Below, one piece after another: positions 56,101 through 64,000 of a stretch of 64,000 nucleotides of DNA. The DNA is taken from positions 248,001 to 312,000 of the forward strand of contig QFWI01000008.1 in NCBI GenBank assembly GCA_003149345.1, written 5' to 3'. The translations under genes were made by a program, and so were the position numbers. Under the pieces are notes generated by a model. That model ran no database searches, was not told the origin of the DNA, and worked only from the letters and a program-made list of their open reading frames with translations. Source of the stretch: Vampirovibrio chlorellavorus. Its GTDB lineage: Bacteria > Cyanobacteriota > Vampirovibrionia > Vampirovibrionales > Vampirovibrionaceae. The stretch's first letter is position 1; each line of letters begins with the position of its first letter.

Positions 56101-56192
56101 AAATTGTCCAGGGTGGGCAATTGCCGCAAGATGCGCAAATATAAATCCCGCTGGGATAGAAAGACTGTGGTTGGATTCTCTAAAATGCCCAT
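53184..56192 (-). CDS. ppc: Phosphoenolpyruvate carboxylase
   Basis: About 1002 residues, a full-length enzyme adding bicarbonate to PEP to form oxaloacetate. Catalytic motifs: TLGSWVGGDMDGNPFVN, MVGYSDSNKDGGYFTSNW and FHGRGGNLGRGGGPAQRAI. The C-terminus ends ATGLGTSG where most end in a Thr-Gly-type pair. The ATG at 56192 begins at the family core; a TTG at 56234 lies upstream, and TATAAC precedes both on the minus strand. It is divergent from a SulP transporter gene that might bring in bicarbonate. Confidence 0.96.
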   Translation of the reverse strand: MGILENPTTVFLSQRDLYLRILRQLPTLDNLPLSPAPEGESSGNFEKAVPTKTGDALTDDVRLLGALLGLIICEHEGEDFYRFIETLRQCSKDARRQSGQIGVERIHRIIEDELRGKDDLSQRAQLHKAVAAFRLFLLLAGIAEEFHQSEKFNTANQEPSQGILAAIRKASDAQIPLSQLKATIDRLNARLVITAHPTKILRQTILHHQKDIFYILQAMHAPNVSPFQQQQLLVQLSEKIEVLWATQFSRWTKPEPSEEISRVLSYLTHTLYETLPSVHQKLHQAINFYYPESTTPPTEPVMTLGSWVGGDMDGNPFVNPDVFSDALLRQHRAVLRRYIDDLRATLLDQISHAWHRVGINEALKQSILNDLEALRLARLEVRNYPEQMEREPYRLKLNLMALRLERTLNRNVFLSSDQDLSAPFIYPSSQALLADFDLVCQSLAEKGYHRSVQVRLDKLRQTVRIFGFHFASIDLREESSHINRTAQAILTAAKIDPALSMEAALATEILSPKVVNTQHWESEELPYSPQDRQYIQRLLGMLNTANKARRFISPNACQNLVLTMASSPLDLYSALLVMKTQGLFYPVLTAPGAAERYESHMDIVPLFETIPDLQNAVGIMRDVFANPAYRAHLACRGNRQMIMVGYSDSNKDGGYFTSNWSIYKAQQALWAVAEEAGVELRFFHGRGGNLGRGGGPAQRAIQALPPHTVRYGQDLTEQGEVLSRFYNVPETAQARCESLLNAIIQKNIEPGAPSPNGASSPQAARWEALAEQLSAYARDKYNRLVHDNPHFIEYFEQVTPKEVELVKIGSRPSHRRNIQSVSDLRAIPWVFRWFQSRQIIPGWYGLGTALSRFVAENPAENTAVLQQTYQQWHFLKSILENSEIILRQTDLSIARYYCSLAQDQANTLAILEDIETEYELTLRMIREISGRPLLSEPESQFLKRSIELKEPYLDPLNYIQVRLLSKYRQLGVDEPDSPMLEAYHRVIVSSIEGVATGLGTSG

Positions 56193-56333
56193 AACGGCAT
56201 CATAACAAAACAGCGGCTCAGTTGAAACTTTCAAACAGACGGAAATGTTATACTTTTATAGAAAAGCATCGGGTTTGAAACGCCTTTGGAACAGTCGTGA
56301 CTAACCGTGATTAACAAAGGGGGAGGGGTTCAC

Positions 56334-57896
56334 GTGAGCATTGTTCTCAACAAACTGTCCGACTCACCGTCCTTACCGTCCAGCGGGCCCAAAGATTTTC
56401 TGGCTTCGATTGTGGTGTTTTTGGTGGCTTTGCCCTTGTGTCTGGGGATTGCCATTGCCTCGGGCGCCCCGCCGATGACCGGGTTAATCACCGGTATTAT
56501 TGGGGGTATTGTGGTGGGTTGGCTGGCCGGTTCGCCTCTGCAAGTCAGCGGTCCGGCGGCGGGACTGGTGGCCCTGGTGGCAGAGATCATCACCGATTAT
56601 CAAATGCAGGGCCTGGGCCTGATTCTAATACTGGCCGGTCTCTTACAATCGCTAGCCGGATTTTTGAAATTGGGCCAATGGTTTCGGGCCATCTCTCCGG
56701 CGGTCATTGAGGGCATGCTGGCTGGTATCGGGGTTTTAATCGTGGGCAGCCAAATTCACGTGATGCTGGATGTCACCCCGGAAAGCAACGGACTGAGCAA
56801 TATTTTGTCCATTCCCCAAACCGTTCTCAAAGGCCTGTTTCCAATGGGAAACGCCACTCACCACTGGGCGGCCATGATTGGGGTCATTTCTTTTGTGGTC
56901 ATTACCCTGTGGAATTTGTTGCCCGCCAGGGTCAAGCTCATTCCGGCCAGCCTGCTGGCGGTGATGGCGGGTGTGATCATCTCCCAGTGGGTGAATTTGC
57001 CCATCCGGTACGTGGAATTACCGGGTAGTATTTTGAGCGGACTGACCTTACCCACCCTGGCAAGTATCGGCTTGCTGGCGGATCCCCAGGTGTGGGTCTG
57101 GGTTCTGACCATTGCCATTGTGGCCAGCGCCGAAACCATGCTCAGCGTGACCGCCGTGGATCAGATGCAGGATGGGCCCAGAGCCCACTACGACAAGGAG
57201 ATGATTGCCCAGGGCGTTGGCAACACCTTGTGTGGACTGGTGGGGGCTTTACCCATGACCGGGGTGATCGTGCGCAGTTCGGCTAATGTGCATGCCGGCG
57301 CCCAGACCCGGTTGTCAGCCATATTACATGGCGTTTGGTTACTGGGGCTGGTCAGTTTTTTTCCCCACCTGCTGGAATTGATCCCGACGGCCAGCCTGGC
57401 CGCCATTCTGGTTTACACCGGCCTGCGCCTGATCAGCGTCACCGCCATTCGTCGCCTGTGGGGCATCGCTAAAAGCGAAATACTGATCTACGGCGTTACC
57501 CTGGTCATGGTGGTGGGCACGAATCTGCTGGAAGGCGTCATCGCTGGCTCTCTGATAGCCATTCTCAAGCTGCTATACGTCTTGTCCGACCTGAAAGGCA
57601 ATTCCGTGGAGAACGAGGACGGCAGCGTGAATGTGTACCTGAAAGGAAGCGCCACCTTCCTGAGCCTGCCCAAACTGGTCACCATCCTGGAGCAACAGCC
57701 CAAGGGACGACAATTAACCATTTACATTGATGAGTTGAACTATTTTGATCACTCCTGCATGGACGCTTTGGAAAGCCTGGAACATCAGTACAATCTTTCC
57801 GGCGGCACCCTGAGCGTGGAATGGCAGGCCTTGCAGGACAAGTTGCCCGGCAAAAAGCAGGTCTACGCCAAAGGGGCTTCACACCACCACCATTAA
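56334..57896 (+). CDS. SulP/SLC26-type inorganic anion transporter with STAS domain
   Basis: A 520-residue transporter with about 11-12 membrane helices. GPKDFLASIVVFLVALPLCL opens the first helix, and QVSGPAAGLVALVAEI and ASAETMLSVTAVDQM are family motifs. The C-terminal 80 residues form a STAS-like domain (LTIYIDELNYFDHSCMDALE). SulP proteins carry sulfate, bicarbonate or other anions. Start is taken as GTG at 56334 after GGAGGGG; an in-frame GTG at 56307 lacks that site. Its placement opposite ppc suggests bicarbonate; that is inference. The protein ends in a natural HHHH. Confidence 0.92.
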   Translation: MSIVLNKLSDSPSLPSSGPKDFLASIVVFLVALPLCLGIAIASGAPPMTGLITGIIGGIVVGWLAGSPLQVSGPAAGLVALVAEIITDYQMQGLGLILILAGLLQSLAGFLKLGQWFRAISPAVIEGMLAGIGVLIVGSQIHVMLDVTPESNGLSNILSIPQTVLKGLFPMGNATHHWAAMIGVISFVVITLWNLLPARVKLIPASLLAVMAGVIISQWVNLPIRYVELPGSILSGLTLPTLASIGLLADPQVWVWVLTIAIVASAETMLSVTAVDQMQDGPRAHYDKEMIAQGVGNTLCGLVGALPMTGVIVRSSANVHAGAQTRLSAILHGVWLLGLVSFFPHLLELIPTASLAAILVYTGLRLISVTAIRRLWGIAKSEILIYGVTLVMVVGTNLLEGVIAGSLIAILKLLYVLSDLKGNSVENEDGSVNVYLKGSATFLSLPKLVTILEQQPKGRQLTIYIDELNYFDHSCMDALESLEHQYNLSGGTLSVEWQALQDKLPGKKQVYAKGASHHHH

Positions 57897-57900
57897 AAAA

Positions 57901-58044
57901 AGGTAAGGTTACCCTCACAACCCATTTGTAAAACTGCGTGCAGCTCAAACTAATAGAGAGCGCTTATGGCAAGTATGCCAGGCATTCTTTTTGAACTCGC
58001 TTTACTCAAACAGTTACAAACACGTTGTGAGGGCAGCCTCACCT
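57901..58044. repeat. Palindromic element, copy B
   Basis: A 144-base element 4 bases after the SulP stop. Inverted ends: AGGTAAGGTTACCCTCACAA on the left; the right end in reverse complement begins AGGTGAGGCTGCCCTCACAA. Internal AAACTGCGTGCAGCTCAAAC, a central TGGCA-n4-TGCCA hairpin and AACTCGCTTTACTCAAACA match copy A. It sits between convergent genes, where it could act as a bidirectional terminator. Confidence 0.82.
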
Positions 58045-58079
58045 AAAATAAAAGCGAAAATTCCTCAAGATTAACTTGC

Positions 58080-59129
<1,050 letters not shown>

Positions 59130-59297
59130 CTATGTTTTTGCGGTAGCAGGGCCATCGAATTAATCGATTAGTCTACTCCGCTTTCCCGGTTTGCGCCATT
59201 CTTGAGAAAAAGCCTTGTGCGTAGTATGTTGGAAGGAGTGTCCATATCTTGCCCTGGCTGGCTCTTTCAAGCAGCCGTTCTGGAGTGTTTGTTCAAA

Positions 59298-59540
59298 ATG
59301 CCTGGTTTACAGCAGAATCTGGAAATTGTCCTGGTGGACGTTCAGGCTGTGAGTCTCCACGGGAGCCGATATTTTGACATTACATATCACGTGGCCGGAG
59401 ACGTCCGTTTGCAGACCCTACGCGTCAACCCCGAAGCCTTTTACGAGGATCCCGAGCCCGGCGATCGGGTGTCTGTGAATTTGCTGATGGGCAACATTAT
59501 GGGGGCAAGTAAAATCGGCACCCAGAGCAGTTCTGACTAA
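59298..59540 (+). CDS. Small protein of unknown function
   Basis: An 80-residue protein, MPGLQQNLEIVLVDVQAVSL, rich in beta-prone segments and acidic turns (NPEAFYEDPEPGDRVSVNLL), with an OB-like look. Start at 59298 has GGAG 12 bases upstream; longer in-frame starts reach 59202. No family is recognised. It precedes the zinc-ribbon gene on the same strand. Confidence 0.6.
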   Translation: MPGLQQNLEIVLVDVQAVSLHGSRYFDITYHVAGDVRLQTLRVNPEAFYEDPEPGDRVSVNLLMGNIMGASKIGTQSSSD

Positions 59541-59653
59541 TCCTGCCAAGTCCCTTTCAGCGTCTTTCCGCTTCAGGGAAGACCCTCTCTATTTTTGAGG
59601 CCGGTGCCTCTCTCCCGAATTCTCAGGTCATTCAGCAGTAAAAGGAGACTCCT

Positions 59654-59869
59654 ATGCAGCGTTGTCCGGTTTGCAATGGTCGCACCCTGATGGTGGATGA
59701 CCGCTACAAATGCATGAATGCCCAATGCCAGGGCAGTACGCTGGAAGAAGTCCGGGAAGGGGTCTTTTGCCGCTGCGGGGAAGCCATGAGCTATCAGGGT
59801 GAAGATTCCTGGGGACAGCCCAACTATATGTGCCTGTACTGCAAAACGGTCAAGAGGATTGAGCGATGA
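59654..59869 (+). CDS. Small double zinc-ribbon protein
   Basis: A 71-residue protein with four Cys pairs: CPVC, CMNAQC, CRCG and CLYC, forming two zinc ribbons. AAAAGGAGACTCCT gives a strong ribosome site, and the stop TGA overlaps the next ATG (ATGA). Such proteins often bind nucleic acid or act as partners in metal handling; the coupling to a cupredoxin gene suggests a shared role but does not prove it. Confidence 0.8.
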   Translation: MQRCPVCNGRTLMVDDRYKCMNAQCQGSTLEEVREGVFCRCGEAMSYQGEDSWGQPNYMCLYCKTVKRIER

Positions 59870-60294
59870 ACGCCAAAAGCCTAAACGCGAAAAAGCAGTT
59901 GCTTCGGCTACGGGTCAGCCGCTTGTTCACCTTGATGGTAGCGCTCTGCCTGGGGTTGGGTGGCCCGGCCTTGCTGATTGGCTGCGCCTCCAAGCCTGTC
60001 AAGGCGACCCAGCAAGCCGATGGCGTTCAGCAGGTGCGGGTGGTGGTCAGCCACGGCTATCAGCCCAGCCATATTGAAGCCAAAGCGGGTCAGCCCCTTA
60101 AAATCGAATTCTACCGGGATGAAGAACCGGGCCAGCACAGTTGTGGTGAGGTGCTGGAAATTCCGGCGGAGCGTGTCAAATTACCCCTTCCCTTCCGGGA
60201 AAGCCAGATTGTGGAAATCAAGCCCCAGGCCCCCGGCGAGATTGAGTTCCGCTGTGGCATGAACATGCTGAAAGGCAAGATTACTTTTCGGTAG
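59866..60294 (+). CDS. Cupredoxin-like lipoprotein
   Basis: A 142-residue protein with a lipobox (PALLIGCASK), so probably lipid-anchored outside the inner membrane. The domain from about 55 follows the cupredoxin_1 pattern: VVVSHGYQPSHIEAKAGQPL, GQHSCGEVLEIP and FRCGMNMLKGKITF, with Cys and Met as likely copper ligands. This family is often next to copper ATPases; none is here. It overlaps the zinc-ribbon gene by 4 bases, and its 3' end overlaps the convergent protease gene by 14 bases. Confidence 0.8.
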   Translation: MNAKSLNAKKQLLRLRVSRLFTLMVALCLGLGGPALLIGCASKPVKATQQADGVQQVRVVVSHGYQPSHIEAKAGQPLKIEFYRDEEPGQHSCGEVLEIPAERVKLPLPFRESQIVEIKPQAPGEIEFRCGMNMLKGKITFR

Positions 60295-61036
60295 CCAGAT
60301 TACTGTCTAGCGGTTGTCCCGCTGTTTGGGGATCAGTCAATGCGGGAGAACTGCCCTGGGCCGCAGTGGCGTAAAGATCCTCGCCTTTTTTCCACTGCAG
60401 GCTGTACAAACGTTGAATCGCCCGGATGTCACGACTGGACAACCTCGGTTGATAGTTGCTACCTTCCCGGTGCCATTTGCGGACGCCCACCATCATGTCT
60501 GCCGGATTGTCGCTATGCCCGGAAATACCCAGGGCATGGCCTAACTCATGTAAAATGTTGCCCTTGATATCGGCGGGTGGCACCCCCACTGTTTTGATTT
60601 CAATTTCAGCATGCCCCACCCGGTAAGTGGTCAGGCCCGCAATGCTTTTTTCCGGGAAGGCGGAAACCCAGTCAATGGTGATATCGGCCTCTGACCGGTT
60701 GGTGGTGTACTGGTATCGCATCCGCCCTTGCAAGGCTTCCTGCCAGAGTTGCAGGCTGTCCTCAATGTAGGCCCGGTAACTTTCAGTGTAGAGCTGGCGC
60801 TGACCGGGGCGAGTTTCCACATACACTTTTAATGGGGCTTCCAGCGGTGTCAGCAATCGAAAAATCCGCACAGACTGCCAAGTTTCCCCAAAGTGCAGGT
60901 CATACTCCTGCCCCGTGGCGGCTTGCGTCATGTAAGCGGTTCCCTGCTGGGCCAGTGCCGCCGTTGGCAGACCAAACCCGCCCAACCCAATGAGGGATGC
61001 CAAGTAAAGCCCAAAACAGGCCGTCCAGAACTTCAT
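60281..61036 (-). CDS. Secreted matrixin-like zinc metalloprotease
   Basis: A 251-residue protein with a signal peptide (LYLASLIGLGGFGLPTAALA) and the zinc site LHELGHALGISGHSD (His163, Glu164, His167, His174) and Met-turn-like ADMMVG. The third His has the same one-residue shift as in the 34521 protease. It lacks a recognisable pro-domain. The 5' leader contains the sequence that reads ACTTTCCACGCTTTA on the plus strand, also present in the two small-RNA candidates. Confidence 0.85.
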   Translation of the reverse strand: MKFWTACFGLYLASLIGLGGFGLPTAALAQQGTAYMTQAATGQEYDLHFGETWQSVRIFRLLTPLEAPLKVYVETRPGQRQLYTESYRAYIEDSLQLWQEALQGRMRYQYTTNRSEADITIDWVSAFPEKSIAGLTTYRVGHAEIEIKTVGVPPADIKGNILHELGHALGISGHSDNPADMMVGVRKWHREGSNYQPRLSSRDIRAIQRLYSLQWKKGEDLYATAAQGSSPALTDPQTAGQPLDSNLATEK

Positions 61037-61338
61037 TCACTCACTTTCCACGCTTTAGCAATCGAATGTCTGTATTATTCCATATTTAAAATATAAAAAC
61101 AATCTTAAAGTTCAGAATGAATACTCTTCAAAATTTATAGCAGATTTGAATGCTGAGCTTGAAAACAAGAGAAAACAATGAATATCCTTCCACACTCCGC
61201 TTTGAACAGACGGATCTCAAAGGAAAGCAAGCCCGTCAGGGAAAAAACCAGGCCGGGCCTGCCATTCGGCGAACACCAGACCGGTTCGGTCAAATAAACG
61301 ACCGAACCCGGTGGGTTCCGACAAGCGGCGTTAAGGAT
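61037..61338. other. Intergenic region
   Basis: Holds ACTTTCCACGCTTTA at 61043-61057 (third copy of the motif in the small-RNA candidates) and a hairpin with arms ACCGGTTCGGTC (61280-61291) and GACCGAACCCGGT near 61300-61312. No gene is supported. Confidence 0.45.
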
Positions 61339-61716
61339 TTATTGGGGCTTTTTACGGTTTTCCTTGGCCGACTGAAGCAAAGCCTTGTTTTCCTGGCGGG
61401 TGGCTTGGCGGTTCTCTTGCATCTGCTTGCGGGTGGCTTCCATATTGGCCCGCTTTTCCGTCCGGGATAAGTCGGCGCTGCGGTTGGCCTCCAGGGTGTC
61501 TTTTCTCAATTGTTGGTTGGCCCGGCGGGTTCCCTCCCAATGCTTGCGCGCGTCCCCATGGCTGGCCTTACGAGCCTGCTTGTTTTCCATTCGAGTTTCC
61601 ATACGGTTCTTAGCCATCTCTTGATGACGCGCCCCCGGTTCGGCCCAGCTCACGGGGCTGGCACTCATCAACACGCCACAAAACACGGCATACATAGCCC
61701 AGCGATTGTTCATCAT
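61339..61716 (-). CDS. Exported, highly charged helical protein
   Basis: A 125-residue protein with a signal peptide (WAMYAVFCGVLMSASPVSWA) followed by an almost continuous Arg/Lys/Glu/Gln-rich helix (TRRANQQLRKDTLEANRSAD). It may form a coiled coil and act as a periplasmic chaperone or wall-binding factor, but no family is recognised. Start 61716 follows GGGA; ATG at 61740 is an alternative. Confidence 0.65.
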   Translation of the reverse strand: MMNNRWAMYAVFCGVLMSASPVSWAEPGARHQEMAKNRMETRMENKQARKASHGDARKHWEGTRRANQQLRKDTLEANRSADLSRTEKRANMEATRKQMQENRQATRQENKALLQSAKENRKKPQ

Positions 61717-62042
61717 TACAATCCAATCCCTTTCTATCATTCACAATCAATAGAGCGCTAAATAGTGAGAACTCGATATCATTAACCACTCAAATGTCAG
61801 GTTTGTTTTTCTATACCAACCTGATTTCAATTTTAAACCAGCCATTCATAAAGCATCATCAAACGGTGTGGGGAGAAACAGAAAACTTTCCAGAACGCCC
61901 TCATTTTTCGGCGAAGCGGATTGTGAATTTTCCGTAAAGATGAGGTTTGGCACTTTGGCAAAGTGGAAATATAAACTTGGAAAACACGAAAAATTTCTGG
62001 TTTTTGCTATGAGGCTATTGGGCCCAAAGGGGTAAGGTGATT
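61717..62042. other. AT-rich intergenic region
   Basis: A 326-base gap between divergent genes with the AT content of promoter DNA (near 61765-61860). No repeat, hairpin or gene stands out. Confidence 0.4.
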
Positions 62043-62240
62043 ATGGTGAATTTGGAATGGCTGAAATCCTGCTCCCAAACAAGGTTTTACCAGCTGGTGC
62101 TGGCGGTTGTTATTTGGGTGGTGGCCTACCTCGGCGTATACGGGTTGCCCAATGCCTCCCTGAACATGCCGTTTTCAACATCCAGCGGGCTGGATGACGG
62201 CGCAGCGCAACAATCGAATGTTTCCGGGGTGATGGCCTGA
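62043..62240 (+). CDS. Small single-span membrane protein
   Basis: A 65-residue protein with one hydrophobic helix (VLAVVIWVVAYLGVYGL, about 17-33) and a short polar tail. AAGGTGAT lies just before the ATG at 62043. No family is known. Support is only the ribosome site and the membrane helix. Confidence 0.5.
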   Translation: MVNLEWLKSCSQTRFYQLVLAVVIWVVAYLGVYGLPNASLNMPFSTSSGLDDGAAQQSNVSGVMA

Positions 62241-62720
62241 ATTCAAAGAAATAAGAAGCAAGAAAGCCAGCAAGCGGCTGACCTCCGACACTGACGAGAA
62301 AGCCGAATGGCATAGACCAGATTCTAAAGGTGCTTGGTGCAATCCCGAATATTACCGCAACAAACAACCCAGTTCCGAAAAAGCAGAACTGGGCTGAAGG
62401 CGACAATATTCAAACCGGTGGAGTCTATCCCACAAAGTATTCATCAAAGTAAAACAACTTTGAGAATATACGCGATGGACTCTGTTCACCTGCGACCGCT
62501 CTCCGATTTGCCAACCCCTTTGTTAAAGTCAATCGGTAACCGATTGAATGGGCTTTTCAGGAATTGGCGTGATTACACCAAGCCACTTCACTATGGTAAA
62601 TCCCCATTTGTTACGCACGATATAGTAAGTTAAGCATCGTTTAAAAACTTTAACAAATAACAGATTTAAACAATCAGTGTAGCCACTCCCGGCACCCAGA
62701 GAACGGTCTCTGTTTGAATT
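62241..62720. other. Intergenic region with hairpin
   Basis: A hairpin with arms CCCAGTTC (62368-62375) and GAACTGGG (62386-62393) may terminate the small minus-strand gene (TTGTTTGTTG follows on that strand). A plus-strand frame at 62334-62633 has no ribosome site and is not called. Confidence 0.45.
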
Positions 62721-62888
62721 CTATTCCTCAAAATCTTCCAAGCGCAGGAATTTTACTTCTTCGTATCTGGGGATCTCAAAGTCGTTGGCATCCAGGGTGC
62801 TGGAAGAAGAGTAGCCAATTTGAGAGAAGTAGCCCCGGTTTTTGGTGCCAGCGTGTTTTTTCTCATAACGGGCATTGGAAATAGCCAT
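62721..62888 (-). CDS. 55-residue protein with strong ribosome site
   Basis: Too short for usual ORF cut-offs. The minus strand reads ATG GCT ATT TCC from 62888 to a TAG at 62721-62723, giving MAISNARYEKKHAGTKNRGY and a C-terminus rich in acidic and hydrophobic residues (EVKFLRLEDFEE). AAGGAGGT, the full Shine-Dalgarno consensus, lies 8-9 bases before the ATG. It has a basic N-terminal half and acidic C-terminal half. No family is recognised. Confidence 0.7.
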   Translation of the reverse strand: MAISNARYEKKHAGTKNRGYFSQIGYSSSSTLDANDFEIPRYEEVKFLRLEDFEE

Positions 62889-63292
62889 GGAATCCAACCT
62901 CCTTTTTCTCTGGTGAAACCTAAATTGATTATTGGATCGGTTTTAAATTACTTTGAACATTGATTGAAACCACTACCTGATACTGAAAAAATACCATTTT
63001 TCAGCATCGACTAACCTCCCCCGATCGGCTAATTTGAATTTTGAGTCTACCGGTCATCCCCTAGACCATTGGGGGGTCTTCATGCCGCTGGCAGCCGTTT
63101 GCGCATTCCTGGCCGAGCAATCCCCGGAGCGTGAACAGTCAGCAGGCACACTCCCTGAGGAGTGCCGGAAGCATCATCCAGGCAACCCAGGGGTGAATCC
63201 TTTGTTTGGCTTAATTCCAAAATCGGTTTTAAGTCGCGGGGCAAGCTATCCCTTATAATGGGAAGGAATAGGATTTTGACGGTTGGCGATTT
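62889..63292. other. Intergenic region with promoter of the metallophosphoesterase gene
   Basis: TATAAT at 63254-63259 lies 33 bases before the GTG at 63293; the -35 is weak. GGCACACTCCCTGAGGAGTGCC near 63147 is a small hairpin. The rest is unassigned. Confidence 0.5.
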
Positions 63293-64000
63293 GTGAGACA
63301 AGCACACCCATCGGAACAGGAAGGCCCTGCGAAACCGGAAGGTTCAGACTATCCACCTGTGGAAAAGCTGAAAGCCTATATTGTCAGTGATGTGCATCTG
63401 AACAACCACCCTTTTGATTCGGCTCATCTGTCTGAAAACCCGAGGCGCCGAAATTTCAGACTTTTTTTAAGGCGGTTGAATGAAGAATTGCAACCCAATG
63501 AGCGCATTCAGCTCATTTTAAACGGGGATATTCTGGACATTACCGGCTCCTGGTTTGAGTCTGTCATGCCATGGGATGTGGATCGGCCTTTGGTGCTGGA
63601 TACCCTGAATCGGTTGCTGTTGGACATTCTGGAAAATAATTTAAGCACCTTTGAGGAGTTGCGAAAACTGCTCCGACATCCCTCCGCGGAGATTATCTAC
63701 GTGTTTGGCAACCACGATGGCATGCTGCAACAGTACCCGGAAAGCCACGCTGTGGTAAAAACTTTTTTATGCCCGGACGCTGAAGGGCAGTCCCGCATTC
63801 GGTTTGTGCCCTATTACGCTTCGGATGAACTGGATTTGTATCTGGAGCATGGGCATTTGCAGGATCCCTTCAACCGCCAGTGCGATCAGAGCGAGCCACC
63901 GCTGGGCGATGTCATCAACGTGCTGATCGTCAACCGCTTTGTGGAGCTGGCAGTCAATCGGTTTCGGCAGCAAGGGTACTCCGAAGTTTTTATTAACCGG
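63293..64000 (+). CDS. Metallophosphoesterase, cut by the window edge
   Basis: An open frame from GTG at 63293 to the right edge (236 residues, C-terminus missing). The calcineurin-like phosphoesterase motifs are in order: SDVHLNNH, LNGDILDITG, VFGNHDGM and EHGHLQDP. The upstream in-frame stop at 63269 limits the start. Possible roles include LpxH-like lipid A pyrophosphatase or a general phosphatase. The spacing between motifs does not look like canonical LpxH, so only the family is claimed. Confidence 0.85.
   Translation, partial: MRQAHPSEQEGPAKPEGSDYPPVEKLKAYIVSDVHLNNHPFDSAHLSENPRRRNFRLFLRRLNEELQPNERIQLILNGDILDITGSWFESVMPWDVDRPLVLDTLNRLLLDILENNLSTFEELRKLLRHPSAEIIYVFGNHDGMLQQYPESHAVVKTFLCPDAEGQSRIRFVPYYASDELDLYLEHGHLQDPFNRQCDQSEPPLGDVINVLIVNRFVELAVNRFRQQGYSEVFINR

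Noticed and set aside
62334-62633. 99-codon plus-strand frame
   Set aside because: No ribosome site; overlaps a hairpin; composition not protein-like.

Overview
The window is a densely packed, roughly 53% GC stretch of a bacterial chromosome, with about 55 protein genes supported and no rRNA, tRNA, CRISPR array, transposase or prophage seen. Inference: a diderm bacterium resembling the non-photosynthetic relatives of cyanobacteria (Vampirovibrionia/'Melainabacteria'). The hints are an SLH-GerMN envelope protein, a GHL10-type hydrolase, Flp-type pilins, a DUF1385 membrane protein and matrixin-like proteases. No phylogeny could be run, so the taxon is a suggestion only.

Layout. 1-720: a cut GNAT-like gene. 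1-6 kb: DinG-like helicase, a DUF1292 acidic protein and sucCD. 6-14.6 kb: envelope and surface genes (GHL10 protein, HEAT protein, SLH-GerMN protein, family 39 glycosyltransferase, alpha/beta hydrolase with a Cys nucleophile). 14.7-16.2 kb: two overlapping speD-type genes. 16.3-19.7 kb: ArsR regulator, a beta-lactamase-fold serine hydrolase, pyrophosphatase and DUF4383 protein. 20-27 kb: AAA+ ATPase divergent from a TadG-like pilus protein, a MerR-like coiled-coil protein, RseP, a CBS-DUF1385 protein. 27.4-33 kb: transaldolase, a secreted protein, and the translation block rpsB-tsf-pyrH. 33-37 kb: degenerate EF-hand protein, SRPBCC protein, a matrixin-like protease and three tandem Flp-like pilins. 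37-45 kb: acyl-CoA dehydrogenase, MBL hydrolase, a 1216-residue PAS/GAF histidine kinase, SDR and a deoxyribosyltransferase-like protein. 45.5-49.4 kb: threonine biosynthesis (hom-thrC, with thrB on the other strand). 49.4-50.3 kb: an unusual 0.85-kb non-coding block with repeats and two similar terminator-bearing units that look like small RNAs. 50.3-53 kb: a DMT-family protein and a DgcA/DgcN pair that probably acts on D-glutamate. 53-58 kb: PEP carboxylase divergent from a SulP anion transporter. 58-64 kb: adenine/adenosine deaminase, zinc-ribbon and cupredoxin proteins, a second matrixin-like protease, several small proteins and the start of a metallophosphoesterase.

How it fits together. 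Central carbon (sucCD, ppc, tal, acyl-CoA dehydrogenase), threonine and polyamine synthesis, and translation genes are interleaved with surface genes. The pilins, TadG-like protein, ATPase, SLH protein and secreted protease are consistent with a cell that builds a Flp-type pilus and remodels its surface, but the rest of a Tad machine lies outside the window.

Most interesting signals: (1) a pair of plus-strand small-RNA candidates in the 49.4-50.3 kb gap; (2) a family of about 145-170 bp palindromic elements in three intergenic sites; (3) translationally coupled SpeD paralogues that both keep the self-processing residues; (4) three tandem pilins, with a palindromic AT tract ending in TATAAT in front of the third; (5) a DinG-like helicase lacking one of the four expected Fe-S cysteines.
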